A stretch of DNA of 64,000 nt. Source: Brachionus manjavacas (lineage: Eukaryota; Rotifera; Eurotatoria; Ploima; Brachionidae). Below the pieces are notes generated by a model. That model had not been told where the DNA came from. It worked only from the letters and a program-made list of their open reading frames with translations, and did not search any database. Below, piece after piece: positions 1 to 11,082 of the stretch; position 1 is the first letter of the stretch; each line of letters opens with the position of its first letter. The DNA lies in assembly GCA_019054805.1 (NCBI GenBank), contig JAHQIY010000004.1, forward strand, positions 2,294,001 to 2,358,000. Direction: 5' to 3'. The position numbers were made by a program, and so were the translations under genes.

Positions 1-164
1 CTAGCCCTTAGCACACTCAGTAAGACCTGGAGCTTAAGATAGTCTGAAAGTGGTATGATCAAATCGTCCAAATGCTCATAAGTAAATTTAGTTTACTTTT
101 TTACTTTTTTTAATTTAAGTAGACAATTGAGCAAGGACTGCTGGATGTACGGTGCTATGCATAG

Positions 165-332
165 AACGAAGGGCATTCTGGTGAAATTATTAAACTTGCC
201 CCTGTAACCAAAGGTTTTAATAAATTTAGATTTTGGGTGCAGGTTTATGTTAAAGAAGGTCACTTCAGGTCATTCAGGTTAGACAGACTTAAGACTAAAT
301 TTTGGCGATTCTATTATCTTAGTGAGTGTTGA
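165..332 (+). other. Coding-like fragment with a WYL-like motif
   Basis: A reading frame of about 55 codons lies between stops and is richer in polar and aromatic residues than the AT-rich noise around it. It contains the string GHFRSFRLDRLK preceded by FWVQVYVKE, which resembles the R-x-FRLDRI segment of WYL domains. There is no start codon, and no flanking exon was found. It may be a decayed exon or a transposon remnant. The family assignment is a guess from one short motif. Confidence 0.22.
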
Positions 333-949
333 ATATTTAATGTATTCAGCTGAAATAAAAAAAAGCTTGAGAGGAACCCTCAGGCTGTTTCTCAATAATT
401 TATTTATATCATTTATACTTAAACCATATATATTTAATTGTTATTTTAAGCTGAATTGAATTGGTGATCTAAATACAATTTTCACTTTAATATAATAAAA
501 AAAAAATTTAAATTTTTATTTAAGAAATTTGAAGAAACGAAAAATTCACAAAATAAAAATATAGTGATGGTCTCTTCTCCAAATTTGAGAACCCCGTCCG
601 ATTATCCGATTAAATCATTTGCTGGTGTACATTACTGTAAACTACTCAGTCCTGCTAGAGCTCTCGAATGGATATACATAGATAGTGTAAAACCTTAAAT
701 AGGTATTCAATGTTTTGGGAATTCAAATAAAAATTAATGACAGATTATTAATATTTTTTCTTAAAATTAACCTTAATAAACCAAATCCCCATTTTAAATT
801 ATTTTCTTTTTAAATTTTTTTTTTATCTAAATTACAAAATTCTATAAAAAATATAAGTCATCCATGTACTCAATGATTAGTTTCAATTTATTAATTCAAT
901 AATTTTTCTCCAAGTGAGCTCATAATTCGGGTCTAATATTTACGCAATC
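333..949. other. Gene-free AT-rich stretch
   Basis: Mostly A/T runs with stops in all frames. I see no gene, RNA or structured repeat here. Confidence 0.5.
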
Positions 950-954
950 CAAAA

Positions 955-1400
955 AAGAGTCTCATTAATTAATTTTTAAAACGCTCTTTAATTAAATTAA
1001 TAAGGTCTTGGTTTAATTTTTCAAAATAAAATGACTTAGGCTCGATCTTGTAGAGTTTTTTCATTAAAGATTCATGGATAGATTTGAGACCAATATTGTG
1101 AATAACGGTAAAAAGACACGGCAGTACTTTCGAAATTTTAATACCATCGCCTTGAAGAATGTCTGTGCAAATTTGTAGTTCATTTAATATTTTTTAAAAT
1201 TCATTTATCTTTGCTGTCTCTTCAACGCAAAATCTCAATTCATCAATACATGATTGTTTTGTTTTTTTGTTATTTACCAAATTTGATAACTGTTGATTTG
1301 GGGTAGTTTCCATAATATTCAGTTTCTTTTGGTTCATTTATTTGGGTTCACCCTTATAAAAGGCGTTTTTAAATGAATCCACCATGCAGTATTGAGTTTG
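955..1400 (-). pseudogene. hAT-type transposase relic (central/C-terminal part)
   Basis: On the minus strand a broken frame reads, in pieces, CIDELRFCVEETAKINEF, then LQICTDILQGDGIKISKVLP, then a helical run ending LINLIKERF. The order resembles the segment of hAT transposases that runs from the RW motif region through 'T..LS....PTIS.VLP' to 'L...RF'. At least one in-frame stop and one frame change interrupt it. No BED finger or dimerisation domain is seen next to it and no terminal repeats were found, so it is a fragment of an old DNA transposon. The assignment rests on motif order rather than on one diagnostic residue. Confidence 0.45.
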
Positions 1401-1799
1401 ATTTAATATGACTGTAAGGATTAGAAATTGGTTCACTTATTTTAAACTTAAATATGACCTTTACGAGCCTTGCATTTAACTTTGTTGTTTTCATAATTTA
1501 ATGCTGGAATGTATTTTTTTGATCTACATAAATAATTAATTGAAAAATATAAAATAATAAAACAATCATCAAAAATAATTTTTTGTAAAATAAAAAAAAT
1601 AATTGATTTCTATAATTAACAAACGATATACAAATCTAATTAAAATGAGATTCACTCATTTTTGGTTATTTAAATTAATCTTTTAGTCATCAATTTTAAT
1701 TAAATTATTTTTAAAATTAATTTTTTGATTGATTTAACCAATTAATCAAGAAAATAATTTTAAAAAATGTTTTGCTTTGGAGAATTTAATTAATATTGA
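1401..1799. other. Gene-free AT-rich stretch
   Basis: A/T-rich filler with no long frame and no recognisable repeat. Confidence 0.5.
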
Positions 1800-2390
1800 T
1801 TCAAACAAATAAAATAACTACGGAATCGTCAGACGAATTGGAGCAATTGAGCACATATTCTTCGGCCACAATGTCAAGCGGAAATATGTTTACTTTACAA
1901 CAGTCACAACGTTAAGTTAACGCTATTTAATAATGGTAAACAATACACCCATGAACAAATATTAGAACAGAAGACAAAAACTGGAATAAACGAACTTTAA
2001 TGAAACTTTTTTATCAAAAATGGCTGACTGATGACATACGTGCAAACATTTAATCGGTATATCATTTAGATTAATTTTGGTAAAAATACCGATAGAATCT
2101 AAAAATGTTCTATAGACGGGAAGCGAAAAGGTGATAGACCTACTAAAGCCAAAAGAGCCCTTGAATTTTAAGATGGTGAGAAAGTAATAGATGATGAATC
2201 GGATGAAGATGAAGTTGATATAATCCAAGAACCATCAACTAAGAGAATTGCTTGTAATCAAATAGATAAAAATTCATCGAAAATTCAAGTAGAACCATCT
2301 ACTTCTGGTAACGCACAACAGTCTTCAGTCACTCAGCCAATTGTTAAAAAAAGACTAGGAAGACCAAAAGGTTCGAAAAATTTATTATTT
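1800..2390 (+). pseudogene. Relic of a transposon-type protein with acidic tract and AT-hook
   Basis: Several short frames on the plus strand look like decayed coding sequence. Around 1820-1900 there is a Ser/Thr-rich stretch (TTESSDELEQLSTYSSATMS). Around 2175-2385 there is an acidic run (DDESDEDEVDIIQEPSTKR) and then a C-terminal AT-hook-like string, KKRLGRPKGSKN. The same architecture, an acidic or charged linker followed by an AT-hook, ends the MULE-like relic at 19.9-20.6 kb, so this is probably the C-terminus of a related MULE transposase. An acidic string at about 6380 (DDSDSEVEGIIEPK) may be a third copy. It is broken by stops and frame changes. Confidence 0.4.
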
Positions 2391-2569
2391 TTAATTAATT
2401 TTGTATTTTTTTTTATATTAATTTCAAAAAATAATAAAAATTTTGTTTTTTTAACAAATCATTTAATTTATTTAATAGTATAACATTATTTTCGGTAATC
2501 AAAAATATTTTTTATGTTAATCAAATAAATAAATTAATCGAAAATTTTTTTTTGTAGATCAAAAAAAAT

Positions 2570-2880
2570 TATCCCTTTAATGCGTTCTCATCGCACTAAA
2601 AGCACTTTAATTAACCGCTTATTTTCAAGTTTATTAGAGAAATTAGTAAACGCGGCTCATAAAGGTTTAATTTTTTAACGAAGAGAATTGTGGAATGATT
2701 TGCCACAAAATGTGGTGAATGCTAAAACAGTCAACAGGGTATTGATTAAGAAGTGTTTGGAATGGTGCAGAGAAAGCGAAGAAAGACTGCCACAGCTCAG
2801 CTTGAGCTAAACGCTGTTTGGTGTTAGTGTAGATTTATTCTATACTGCAGTTCTTATTACTACTACTACTACTACTACTT
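2570..2880 (+). mobile_element. LINE 3' end (Jockey/CR1-group) with trinucleotide tail
   Basis: The C-terminal tail of a non-LTR reverse transcriptase ORF is readable on the plus strand: RRELWNDLPQNVVNAKTVN, with the W-N-x-L-P and V-x-N landmarks typical of these ORF ends. It is followed by a short 3' UTR and a (TAC/ACT)n tail. A second copy of the same 3' end lies on the minus strand at 39444-39720 with near-identical wording, and a more diverged relative lies at 6050-6240. This is a 5'-truncated insertion; the upstream part is absent. Confidence 0.72.
2862..2880 (+). repeat. ACT/TAC trinucleotide microsatellite
   Basis: A run of ACT units directly follows the LINE 3' UTR. The same trinucleotide tail ends the LINE copies at 15288 and 39444 (there as TAG/TAC), so it is the 3' terminus of the element rather than an independent microsatellite. 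Confidence 0.75.
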
Positions 2881-2936
2881 AAAATTATCTATTAATATCA
2901 CTATTTTTTATGGCTCTGTATTAAAATAGCAAGACA

Positions 2937-3108
2937 AAAAATAGCATAGTTAATTGAGCAAAAAAAAAATAGCAAATATAGCAGACTAATTAAGTGTCAA
3001 AAATCGCTTAAAAAAATAAAACAAAAAAAATTAAATAAAATAGCATAGTTAATTAAGCGGACTAATTTAGGTGTCAGAAATCGCAAAAAATAAAACAAAA
3101 AAAAAATC
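2937..3108 (+). repeat. Imperfect tandem duplication, 100-bp period, upstream of the MULE ORF
   Basis: Two units begin AAAATAGCATAGTTAATT at 2937 and 3037, exactly 100 bp apart, and both contain GACTAATT..AGTGTCA-type strings. The string TTAATTGAGCAA inside the unit recurs in inverted orientation just after the transposase frame (about 4790-4803). These are therefore likely terminal or subterminal repeats of the MULE element. Confidence 0.55.
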
Positions 3109-3211
3109 CAAAAAAAAGCAAATCAAATAAGCATTGAAAAATTGCAAATTGAAAAAAGACTTATAATCATCAAAATTTGAAATAATTTTAAAATTATCAA
3201 AACTTTTTTTC

Positions 3212-4755
3212 ATGGCTGAAAAAGGCTTAAATGAAATAACAAATGAATTTGATCGATTGGATGTCAATCAAATTAAAGATATTAAAGGAAAAATTACTAT
3301 GTAACAGAAAAATAAACCATTTTTATCCTTTAATGGTTATTTTTTTCGTAATAATGATAAGAATGGTACCAAGTGGAGATGTTTAGAAACTGGACAATAC
3401 TGTCATGCAAAATGTGAAACGGATGGGAACATTATTGGCCAAGAATATATTATTAAAACTAAAAATGACACAGATTTAATCCATAATCATGCACCCGATA
3501 TTGTAGCATTTGAACATAAAGAAAAAAGAAGAATTATTAAAGAAGCAACTTTAGCTTGTTAAAAAGTAGTAAATACTGTAAGACCACGTCAAATATTAAC
3601 AAGTTGCGTTGGAACTATAAATTCCAAAGAAGCAATAGCAACAATGCCTTCATATGACGCAGATAGACAGGCAATTAATCGCTGCAAAAAATTAAATTTG
3701 CCTAGTTAACCTCAAGAACCTAAAACCTTAAGTGAAATTAATTTTCCGGATTTTTTAACAAAATGTTTATGTGATGATGATCAAGAAAAGTTTTTGTTAT
3801 ATGATTCGGGCAAAGACGATCCAGATCGTTTTTTTATTTTCACAACCTTGAATAATTTGAAACTACTAGAAAATAGCTATTGTTTTTCGGATGGAACTTT
3901 TAGCATAGCGCCTAAGTTGTTTTACCAAGTTAACACGATTCATGCGTTGATCGATGGTCGTTGTGTATTGACAAGAAAAAATGAACAAATGTATACAAAA
4001 GTTCTTCAAGTTCTAGTTGAGAAATTAAAAATTATGCCAAAATCAATAACGACCGACTTTGAGAGAGCTTTTATCAATAGTATTTTAAATATTCTACCCC
4101 AAACTACTGTATATGGTTGTTTTTTTCATTTCAAACAAGTCGTTTGGCGTAAAATACAAAATGTTGGTTTAAGTGTTGTTTATGTTGAGTCAAAAATTTA
4201 CAGTAAAATGTTAAAATTACCACAAGTACTCGCTTTTGTCCCACCAGATCATGTTCGTATTTTATTTAACAAAATTTATTCTAGTATTGATAAGTCTTTA
4301 GAGCATTTTAACAAGTTAGATGAATTTTTTAAATACTTGCAAGAAACTTGGATTGGGAAAGAAGAGACTGTAAAAACAGGAAAAGGTGTTTGGAATGACG
4401 TGGTGTAAAAACACACCATATTTATACTAGCCCCTTGTTTGATATTGAGTTATGGAGTATACATAGCCGAATTAATGATTGCCTTCCTCGTACTAATAAA
4501 TATGTGGAGGCATGGCATAATGTGTTTAGCAATCTGCTAAATAAGCACCCCTCCATATACCATTTGGTTGATAAGTTCAGAGAAGAACAGAAGCGTTCTG
4601 TGGATCTTTTAGTTCAATTAAGGTCTGGTGTTAAATATAAACGTAAGCCTAATTATATTGTATTGGATGAGCGTATTCGAGAAATAGTTAAAAATTATTT
4701 TTTGGATAATTTTGATGAATTTTATGAGAGCTTATCTCTAATTTTAAAATACTGA
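3212..4755 (+). pseudogene. FLYWCH / MULE transposase, nearly complete
   Basis: From the ATG at 3212 one frame runs to 4408 and a second, shifted frame carries the C-terminus from 4435 to 4755, about 500 residues in all. The N-terminal part has FLYWCH-finger landmarks: F-NGYFF, KWRC, C-H-A-K-C and the HNH of DLIHNHAP. The core has the MULE DDE landmarks: SDGTF for the first acidic residue, ITTDFERA for the second, then GCFFHFKQ. The C-terminal frame has LPRTNKYVEAWHNVFSNLL, the usual 'RTNN..E.WH..F' segment. Three in-frame stops at 3302, 3560 and 3707 are all TAA, at places where Gln (CAA) would fit, and one frame change lies between 4380 and 4435. The element is therefore inactive but young compared with the other relics. 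The role, when intact, is cut-and-paste transposition. Flanking repeats are described separately. Confidence 0.82.
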
Positions 4756-5200
4756 GACTATTCAATTATTAAAAAATTTCAGGTAAATATTGCTCAATTA
4801 ATTGATTTTATTTTTTTAATTTGCTAACTAAATAAAAATTTTTGCTATCTTTAATGTTTTTTTTGAACTTGCTAATTATAAATTAGTGCTAATTTAATCG
4901 ATTTTAATCGAATTAATCTATTTTAATCTACCCCCATTTTTATCGGCATCTTCATTAATAAATCACGCATTTTAACATTTAGAGATCTTTGTCGGGTTTA
5001 TTGAAAACTAAGCGATAACAAATAGAAATAAACAAATTATATCGATTAATCAACGATTGTTGCTATCTATTTCTTATCAATAGTATCAACAAATCGTGTG
5101 TTAATAAGACAAAATTTACCACACCTTGACAATCTCTGAAAATTTTTTGTTGTCTTAATTCAATGTTTGGAATGTCTTTTTTTAGTGTTTACATCCACTT
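4756..5200. other. AT-rich flank of the MULE element
   Basis: This probably holds the right-hand subterminal repeat of the MULE copy (GCTCAATTAATT, inverted relative to 2937-3108). I see nothing coding. Confidence 0.4.
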
Positions 5201-5264
5201 TTTACAACTTTGGGTCTAAAATCGGTGATTTTATTGAGTTGTACCATTTCGTTGATTTTTCCAT

Positions 5265-5910
5265 TAAAATGGGTAAAAAAAGGGACGCAAAGGTGGCAAA
5301 TAATTGGGCTGTTGAAGGATAAGACAAAGTCACAACAAGAAATAGCTGATTTAGTAGGAGTTTCGAGAAAATGCGTGTTTAAAACTGAGTGTAATATTGA
5401 GAAGACTCTTGTGGCCAAAGAATTACCAGACCTCGAAAGCTTACCAGTCGAGAAGAATCGTTTAGAAAAGTCAGAATCAATCCTACAAAAAGCTATAGAC
5501 AACTAGCATCTGACTTTAGTTCTAAGTTTCCAAATGTTAGTGTTGATAAATACACTGTTAGAAAAATGCTATTAAGCTAAAATATGAAGTTATATTCTGC
5601 TATAAAAAGCCTCTTTTGACTGTATTGGACCGATAGAAAAGGCTCAAATGGTGCAGAGAGCGAAAAAAGATGGACTGTTAAAGACTGATCAAAAGTTATT
5701 TTGGTCTTTGTTTTTATTAATTATCATAAATACAATTTCTTGTTGATATTGGTAGCAATATAACTCAAGTGAACTCAAGAGTCTGGAAGAAAGTGTGATC
5801 TCTTAATAATTGTTTACCTTAGCTTGAGGAGTTTTTATTCCAACAAACGGGCAAACCTTTGATGAATTGGGCCATTTCTGCGAAAATTTGAGGAAGATAT
5901 GCCATTAATT
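5265..5910 (+). pseudogene. Tc1/mariner transposase relic
   Basis: Broken plus-strand frames carry a helix-turn-helix region (KSQQEIADLVGVSRKCVFK), then NPTKSYRQLASDF, SVDKYTVRKML and KPLLTVLDR with a downstream WT-x-KD-x-x-KVI. In Tc1-like transposases this order is HTH, second HTH, 'TVRR.L', 'KP.LT..H...RL.W' and 'VLFSDES'. Around 5815-5900 FLFQQTGKP suggests the 'FQQDNAP' catalytic segment. Several stops and frame changes are present, and no TA-flanked terminal repeats were located. The fragment is a dead DNA transposon. Confidence 0.65.
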
Positions 5911-6049
5911 TCGGTATTCAAAACACATTAAAACTCAATTTATTATTTGATTTTTTTTTTAATTTAATTTTTTTTACACATGTGCATTAAGAAAAAAGAT
6001 CAAATTGAATTGATCGTGAGATCAATAAAAAATGGTCATACCACTACAA

Positions 6050-6240
6050 TTTTCTATCAAATCGAGTTATATCAGTTTGGAATGATTTATCTGAAATTCA
6101 ATGTCAGCGACATCGACAAATAGTTTCAAGGGTTTCATTGATGAAGAAGTGTTTGGAATGTCAGGAAGCAATCATTGACAAAGCCTTTAAAAGGCTAAAC
6201 GCTTAAATGCGTTGGTATAGACTTGTCTATACCGCAGTGT
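6050..6240 (+). mobile_element. LINE 3' end, diverged
   Basis: Contains NRVISVWNDLSEIQC-type and MKKCLECQEA strings and a tail that ends in CTATACCGCAGT. These match the ORF end and 3' UTR of the copy at 2570-2880 (VWNDLP, KKCLEW, CTATACTGCAGT) at reduced identity. It is a 5'-truncated copy of the same or a sister LINE family. Confidence 0.6.
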
Positions 6241-6960
6241 AAGCTAACTAACAAAAAAAAAATCAATTTTTCATATTGGTTCCGAAAAGCCAAAGATATA
6301 TATTCTATCAGTGATAAAAAAATTAGTATAAGCTTAGAATGATGTTTTATCACTTTATTTCAAATGCCGAGATAAGAGATGACAGTGATTCAGAAGTCGA
6401 AGGAATTATAGAACCAAAACAATCAGCTTATATATCAAAGAAAAGAGTCGAAAGAATAAATGGTTTAAATTTTTTTCCAATAATGTTGGTGTTTTTTTTA
6501 ATATTTAAAGATTATAATACTAAACAATCTACAACTAACGATTTTGTAAAAAAAAAGTTTTTTTATTTTCCTTTTTTCAATAAAAATTTTAATAATAATT
6601 TAAAAAAAATTCTCATCTTTTTTAATGGAATTTCTTTAAAACGAGTCTTCATATAAAGAGTACTAAAGTTTTCGCCCAAATTGGTAGCTATATAGAAGAA
6701 CGACTGTACCATTTTTACAGTATATTTGCTAAAGCTTCTTTTATTTAATACAAAAAGCTAAATTCATTGTATCATAACAGCACTATATCTGCATTACATT
6801 TATTCGAGTTTGATCTGAGGTTATATCATCAGATTTTCAAATTTTTTTTAACTTTTTATAAGAAATTTTTATAAATTAAATTCCATAGAACATGTTTTTA
6901 AATAAAAAAAATTAGTTCAATTCAGATCTGCGCATACTCTAGTCTTAAAATGGAAACTAA
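6241..6960. other. Mostly gene-free; a short acidic relic frame at about 6340-6480
   Basis: A frame starting at 6340 begins with an acidic segment (DDSDSEVEGIIEPK) that resembles the acidic linker at about 2180 and then runs into AT-rich noise. I treat it as a possible MULE-tail remnant, not a gene. The rest shows nothing. Confidence 0.3.
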
Positions 6961-6961
6961 G

Positions 6962-7489
6962 TAGTGTTGGGAACCGTACAAACGGCCATTGATGCGACCA
7001 AAAATTTTTTTGACCGCGAACAAGACCGCCTTGACGGAAGGTTATAAAGGCGGACGGCCACTTTGGCGGCCAACTCGGCGGTCCAAATTTTTGGCCGCCA
7101 GCTTGGCCGGCCAAATGTACGGCCAATTTTAAAACGGGCGGCCACTTTGGCGGCCAGACCGGCGGCAAAAAATTTGGACCGCCGAGTTGGCCGGCCAAAT
7201 CAATGACAAAAAATGTTTGTTTCAATTAAAAAAAGATTAATTAAAAATTCTTCAATTTGAAAAATAATTTTTTATTAATATAAATTTTAAAATGCATTTG
7301 TTTTATTTTCAATTAATCTAACTCAGAAATTTCTAAACTTTTGACCGCAGGTCTGGCCGCCAAATTGGCCGTCCGTTCTAAATTTGGCCTTACATTTGGC
7401 CGGCCAACTCGGCGGTCCAAATTTTTGGCCGCCGCCGCCTTATTTTGGCCGCGTTCGGACCGGCCAGGCTTTGCCGCCGCCCAACACTA
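6962..7489. mobile_element. hAT-type MITE with amplified GGCCGCC motif
   Basis: The element begins TAGTGTTGG and ends CCAACACTA. It is flanked on both sides by the identical 8-bp duplication AAACTAAG (6954-6961 and 7490-7497). An 8-bp duplication with TAGTG-type ends is the signature of the hAT superfamily. The 528-bp interior has two GC-rich blocks (about 6980-7200 and 7345-7489) made of GGCC, GGCCGCC and GGCCGGCC words on both strands, separated by an AT-rich spacer. It encodes no protein. The Pro/Trp-rich frames readable on the minus strand are by-products of the repeat. Confidence 0.9.
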
Positions 7490-7497
7490 AAACTAAG

Positions 7498-9785
7498 AGG
7501 CTGAATTTTTTTTTTTATTATTTTAAATTTTAGACTTATCTAAATTATTTAATCTAATATCTAATAACTGCTATTTTAAATTTATCAGTAAATCAAAATT
7601 TTAATCTTTTTTAATAAAGTAAGATTCGTTTTTATTAATTTATTAAACAAATAAGCATCAATGCCAAAGAATTTTCACAATAAAAAAAAAATCCAATTTT
7701 TATTCTAAAAAAAGTGAAAAAAATTTTGATTAATATTTAAAAAAATTGAAACTAAATTTAAATACTTCTTTGATTAATTTCTTTGATTTGTTTATCTAAA
7801 TTTTTCAAAAAAATTCTATTTGATTATGTTGATTTTTGTCAACAAAATTTAATTATTTTTATTTGCCTAGAAAATTTCACATGATTAAAAATAAATAATT
7901 TAATTTTGATTTATAAATACTGATGAAGAAAAAAATTTCTATTTAAATTTATTTGATGAGACCTGATGCCCAATAATCTTTAATTTTTAATTTTAGCATC
8001 AGCTGCACTTTGAATTTAAGTTAAAAATGAATATCATTATAAGAAAACTTTTCGCTTATATAGCTCTTAGTACGACTTTTTTTCCTAATTTTCTTAAAAA
8101 AATCAATTATAAAATATCAAAGCTTTATGATGAATTAATGCAATTTCGAACTTTAAGAGCCTAATTACTAGTCGTAGTCTCTTTTTCAAATCTACAATGA
8201 AAATTTTTCAAGGAGCTCTCTGAATAATTATTAAAATTCTCTTGAAATGTTTAAATAAATTTTTTGAATATCATATGTAGACAAAGTAGACCTTTGGGTT
8301 TTGAAATAAAGGGATTTTGTTTAAAAGTTTTTACTCGAAAGCATTTGAATTCTATTAGAAAGCAATCGATTGCAAAAAGATCTTGGGACTAAATTATGAG
8401 GAATGCTTCACACGCTTGAATAAGAGATTTGAAGCCGGAAATTAGGATGCAAAAATTAAAATTCTAAAAGCTAAAAAGCTAAGTGACAGAGTGAATTTTT
8501 TTATTATTTTGAGGTTTTCTGACACTGACATAAACATTTTTTTTACATCTTGAACAATTTGAACCATTAGACAGCTTTCTGAGACAAACATTCATTTTTT
8601 TCGTCTCATCTAAACAACTTATTTAATAAACTTTATTTTAGAATCGAAATTTTTAATTAAATTTTTATGCATAAATTTTTCTCTTTGTATTTCTCTCTTG
8701 ATTTAACTGAAACTAAAACTCAAAATTTCCGGCTCTAAATTGAACAATTTAATCCCTTAAATTTCAATTCTGTATTTCTCCGCGGACTCGTGTCTTGGCG
8801 GAATTAAATTCTGCTCAGTTTTAACAGGTTTTAGTTTCATGTGAACAAAATTATTTTCTCATTTAATTTTGAATTGCTCCTGCTAATAAAATTTTTCATT
8901 CTCTTTAAGTTTTTGAGTAAATTTCAAGCTCAAGTGACAATCAACGCTCGACAAGGATCAAAGACCAAATGATCAAATGAAGAATAATCTTATCACGTAG
9001 ACTCATTTAAAAACTTAAGTAGCCAACTGATTTTTAAAATTTTATTAAATTAAAAACAAGTGAATGTAGAATATGTTAAAATGGATCAAATTTTTTAAAA
9101 TAGTAGAATGATTAATTTAAAAATTAATTTTTTTTATTTTTTCGTTGTTGGTATTTTTTTATTTAAAAAGCAATTAAGGTAAAATCGGTGACGAAGATCT
9201 ATATTAAACATCAGTTTTTTTTAGTGAGTTTCTTGACTCGGCGGCTTTTTTTTGTAGTTAGATTTTTCTGGTAATTTTTGTCTTAAAAAGGACAATAACT
9301 GGAAAACGCATATTTATTTTAAATAGCAATTTTTATTTTGATTTCTGACAGTTTTAAAGAATTTAAAATTTAAATTATTTTTTTAGATTCACACTTAAGC
9401 GATTTGATAATGAATTTTGATCTAATTTTTAAAATTCTAAGGGTAATGGAAGAAAAAATATCTACAAATTAGATTCAAGATTTTTAATCTAGAAAAAAAT
9501 TTTTTTCCCCAACTTTCGCGAAATAGATCGTTGAAAGTAAAAATGATAAAAAAGTTTAATCTTCAAAAATAAATCAATTATATAATAAATTCTTTTCTCA
9601 TATTTATCTTCGTAAATTTTATGACTTAGCTTGATCAAAAAGAGATGAGTTGTGGATTTTTATACCAAAAGCCCTTGATTAGGTTTTTAATGTTAGGTTA
9701 ACATACAAACTCTTTTATTGAAATTATTAAAAAATTTTAAGTGATCGCTGTTAAAAGTTAATTAATAAATTTAGTTAGCTACATC
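7498..9785. other. Gene desert
   Basis: About 2.3 kb of A/T-rich DNA without a credible frame, RNA or structured element that I can recognise. Confidence 0.5.
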
Positions 9786-9789
9786 AAAT

Positions 9790-10080
9790 TAAATTATTTG
9801 TTTCTCAGGGATCTGTTATAGGAACTCTTCTGTTTTTTATTCTTATTATCGACATTCTCCTATTGATTCACAAAAATTCACCACTTTGGCAGATGATTTT
9901 ATTTTTACGTTTCAAAAAGTTAAATTAAATAAAAGAACTTTGAAAATATGATGAGTGACTCTTCAGATAAGTGCGAAAATATGTTCCTATACCATTTTAT
10001 CAAGAGGAACTTCATGATTTAGAAAAAAAAACGTCAAACCTAACTGTGTTTATTTTTCTTATAATTCAAATTCAATTTTT
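9790..10080 (+). pseudogene. LINE reverse transcriptase fragment
   Basis: SQGSVIGTLLFF corresponds to the 'PQGSVLGPLLF' block of non-LTR reverse transcriptases. About 90 bp later, in a shifted frame, LADDFIFTFQK corresponds to the 'FADDT' active-site block. A weak match to the following 'S.....KCE.M' block comes next. Frame changes separate the pieces. The fragment ends shortly before the hAT-like element at 10132. Confidence 0.55.
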
Positions 10081-10131
10081 TTAGAACTATTTGTGTTTTT
10101 ATAGCAAGATAATGTAGAATATTGGATATTA

Positions 10132-11080
10132 CAGTGCGGGCATTAGGTTTGTAAAAACCATCAGCTGATAACATGTGACATCAGATTATATCAGCTGACA
10201 GTAAATGATTTAAGGTATTAAATTTTATTATTTTGTACCATTTTTTGACGATACAAGCTGATAACTGAATCTATCATTTTATTTTATTTTAATTTTTGAA
10301 AATTATCCTAGTCTTTCAAAAATTAAAAGCAATTTGATTAGTATTTTTTTTTCTCCTTGTTCCTCAATTTGGTAAAAATTAGAGGTTTTAAAATTTTATT
10401 TTTCCTTTTGAATCCAATATAGAAAAAAAAGACTATATAGGAAGAAAATTGGACACAATAATAAATAAATATAAGTTTTATAGTACCGTAAACTCGTGTT
10501 CACGACTCTAAGAGTAAAGCCTAAATCCAACCTTTTTTCTTTAAGAGTTAATTTCATATTTTCTATGTTACAACAATTAAAATTTAATTTGCAAGAAAAT
10601 ACCCTGTATATGGGATATTTTCTAAAAATAAAGCCCAAATTTAACTTTTACTCTAACAAAAAAATTGTCTTTGCTCTCAAAAAAAACTGAAAATTTTAAA
10701 AATTGTAGAGTTAATTAAAAAATAGGAAAAAAGTCAATTTTTTCATTTTTTTTTGAGAGAAAAGACAATTTTTTTGTTATAATTAATAAATATCATAAAT
10801 TTCTTTCTTTAGAAAAAAAAAATATTTTGAAACTATCTTTTTGTGAGACAACATCAAAAAGACTGAGATTCTATTTTTATTTTTAAAAAAGCAATGTCAA
10901 AATACATTATTTTCGACGAAAAAAACTAAAAAAACACTGATCTAATTACTCTTACTTTTTAAAAAACTCGAAAAATTTTCGAAAATTAAAATAAAATAAA
11001 ATGATAGACTTTGTTTATTTATGTTGTTATTATATCAGCGGTTTCGGCCAAAAAAATTTTCCAACCTAATGCCACCACTG
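10132..11080. mobile_element. hAT-like non-autonomous element with imperfect TIRs
   Basis: The left end reads CAGTGCGGGCATTAGGTT and the right end, reversed, CAGTGGTGGCATTAGGTT: an 18-bp terminal inverted repeat with few differences. Next to the left end are repeated TCAGCTGATA/TATATCAG words, also seen in the element at 52181. No exact 8-bp target duplication remains, so superfamily placement rests on the CAGTG ends. The interior is AT-rich and non-coding; two overlapping frames of 64-80 codons inside are not convincing genes. Confidence 0.6.
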
Positions 11081-11082
11081 TA

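Noticed and set aside
3212-4408. TAA read as Gln (genetic-code change) to explain in-frame TAA in the MULE
   Set aside because: The scramblase, the GPCR-region frames and other genes end at normal stops, including TAA; the TAA codons in the MULE are better explained by C-to-T decay.
6917-7225. Pro/Trp-rich minus-strand frame of about 100 codons
   Set aside because: It is the translation of the GGCCGCC repeat inside the hAT MITE with target duplication; the regular PPxWPPKWPP pattern follows from the DNA motif.
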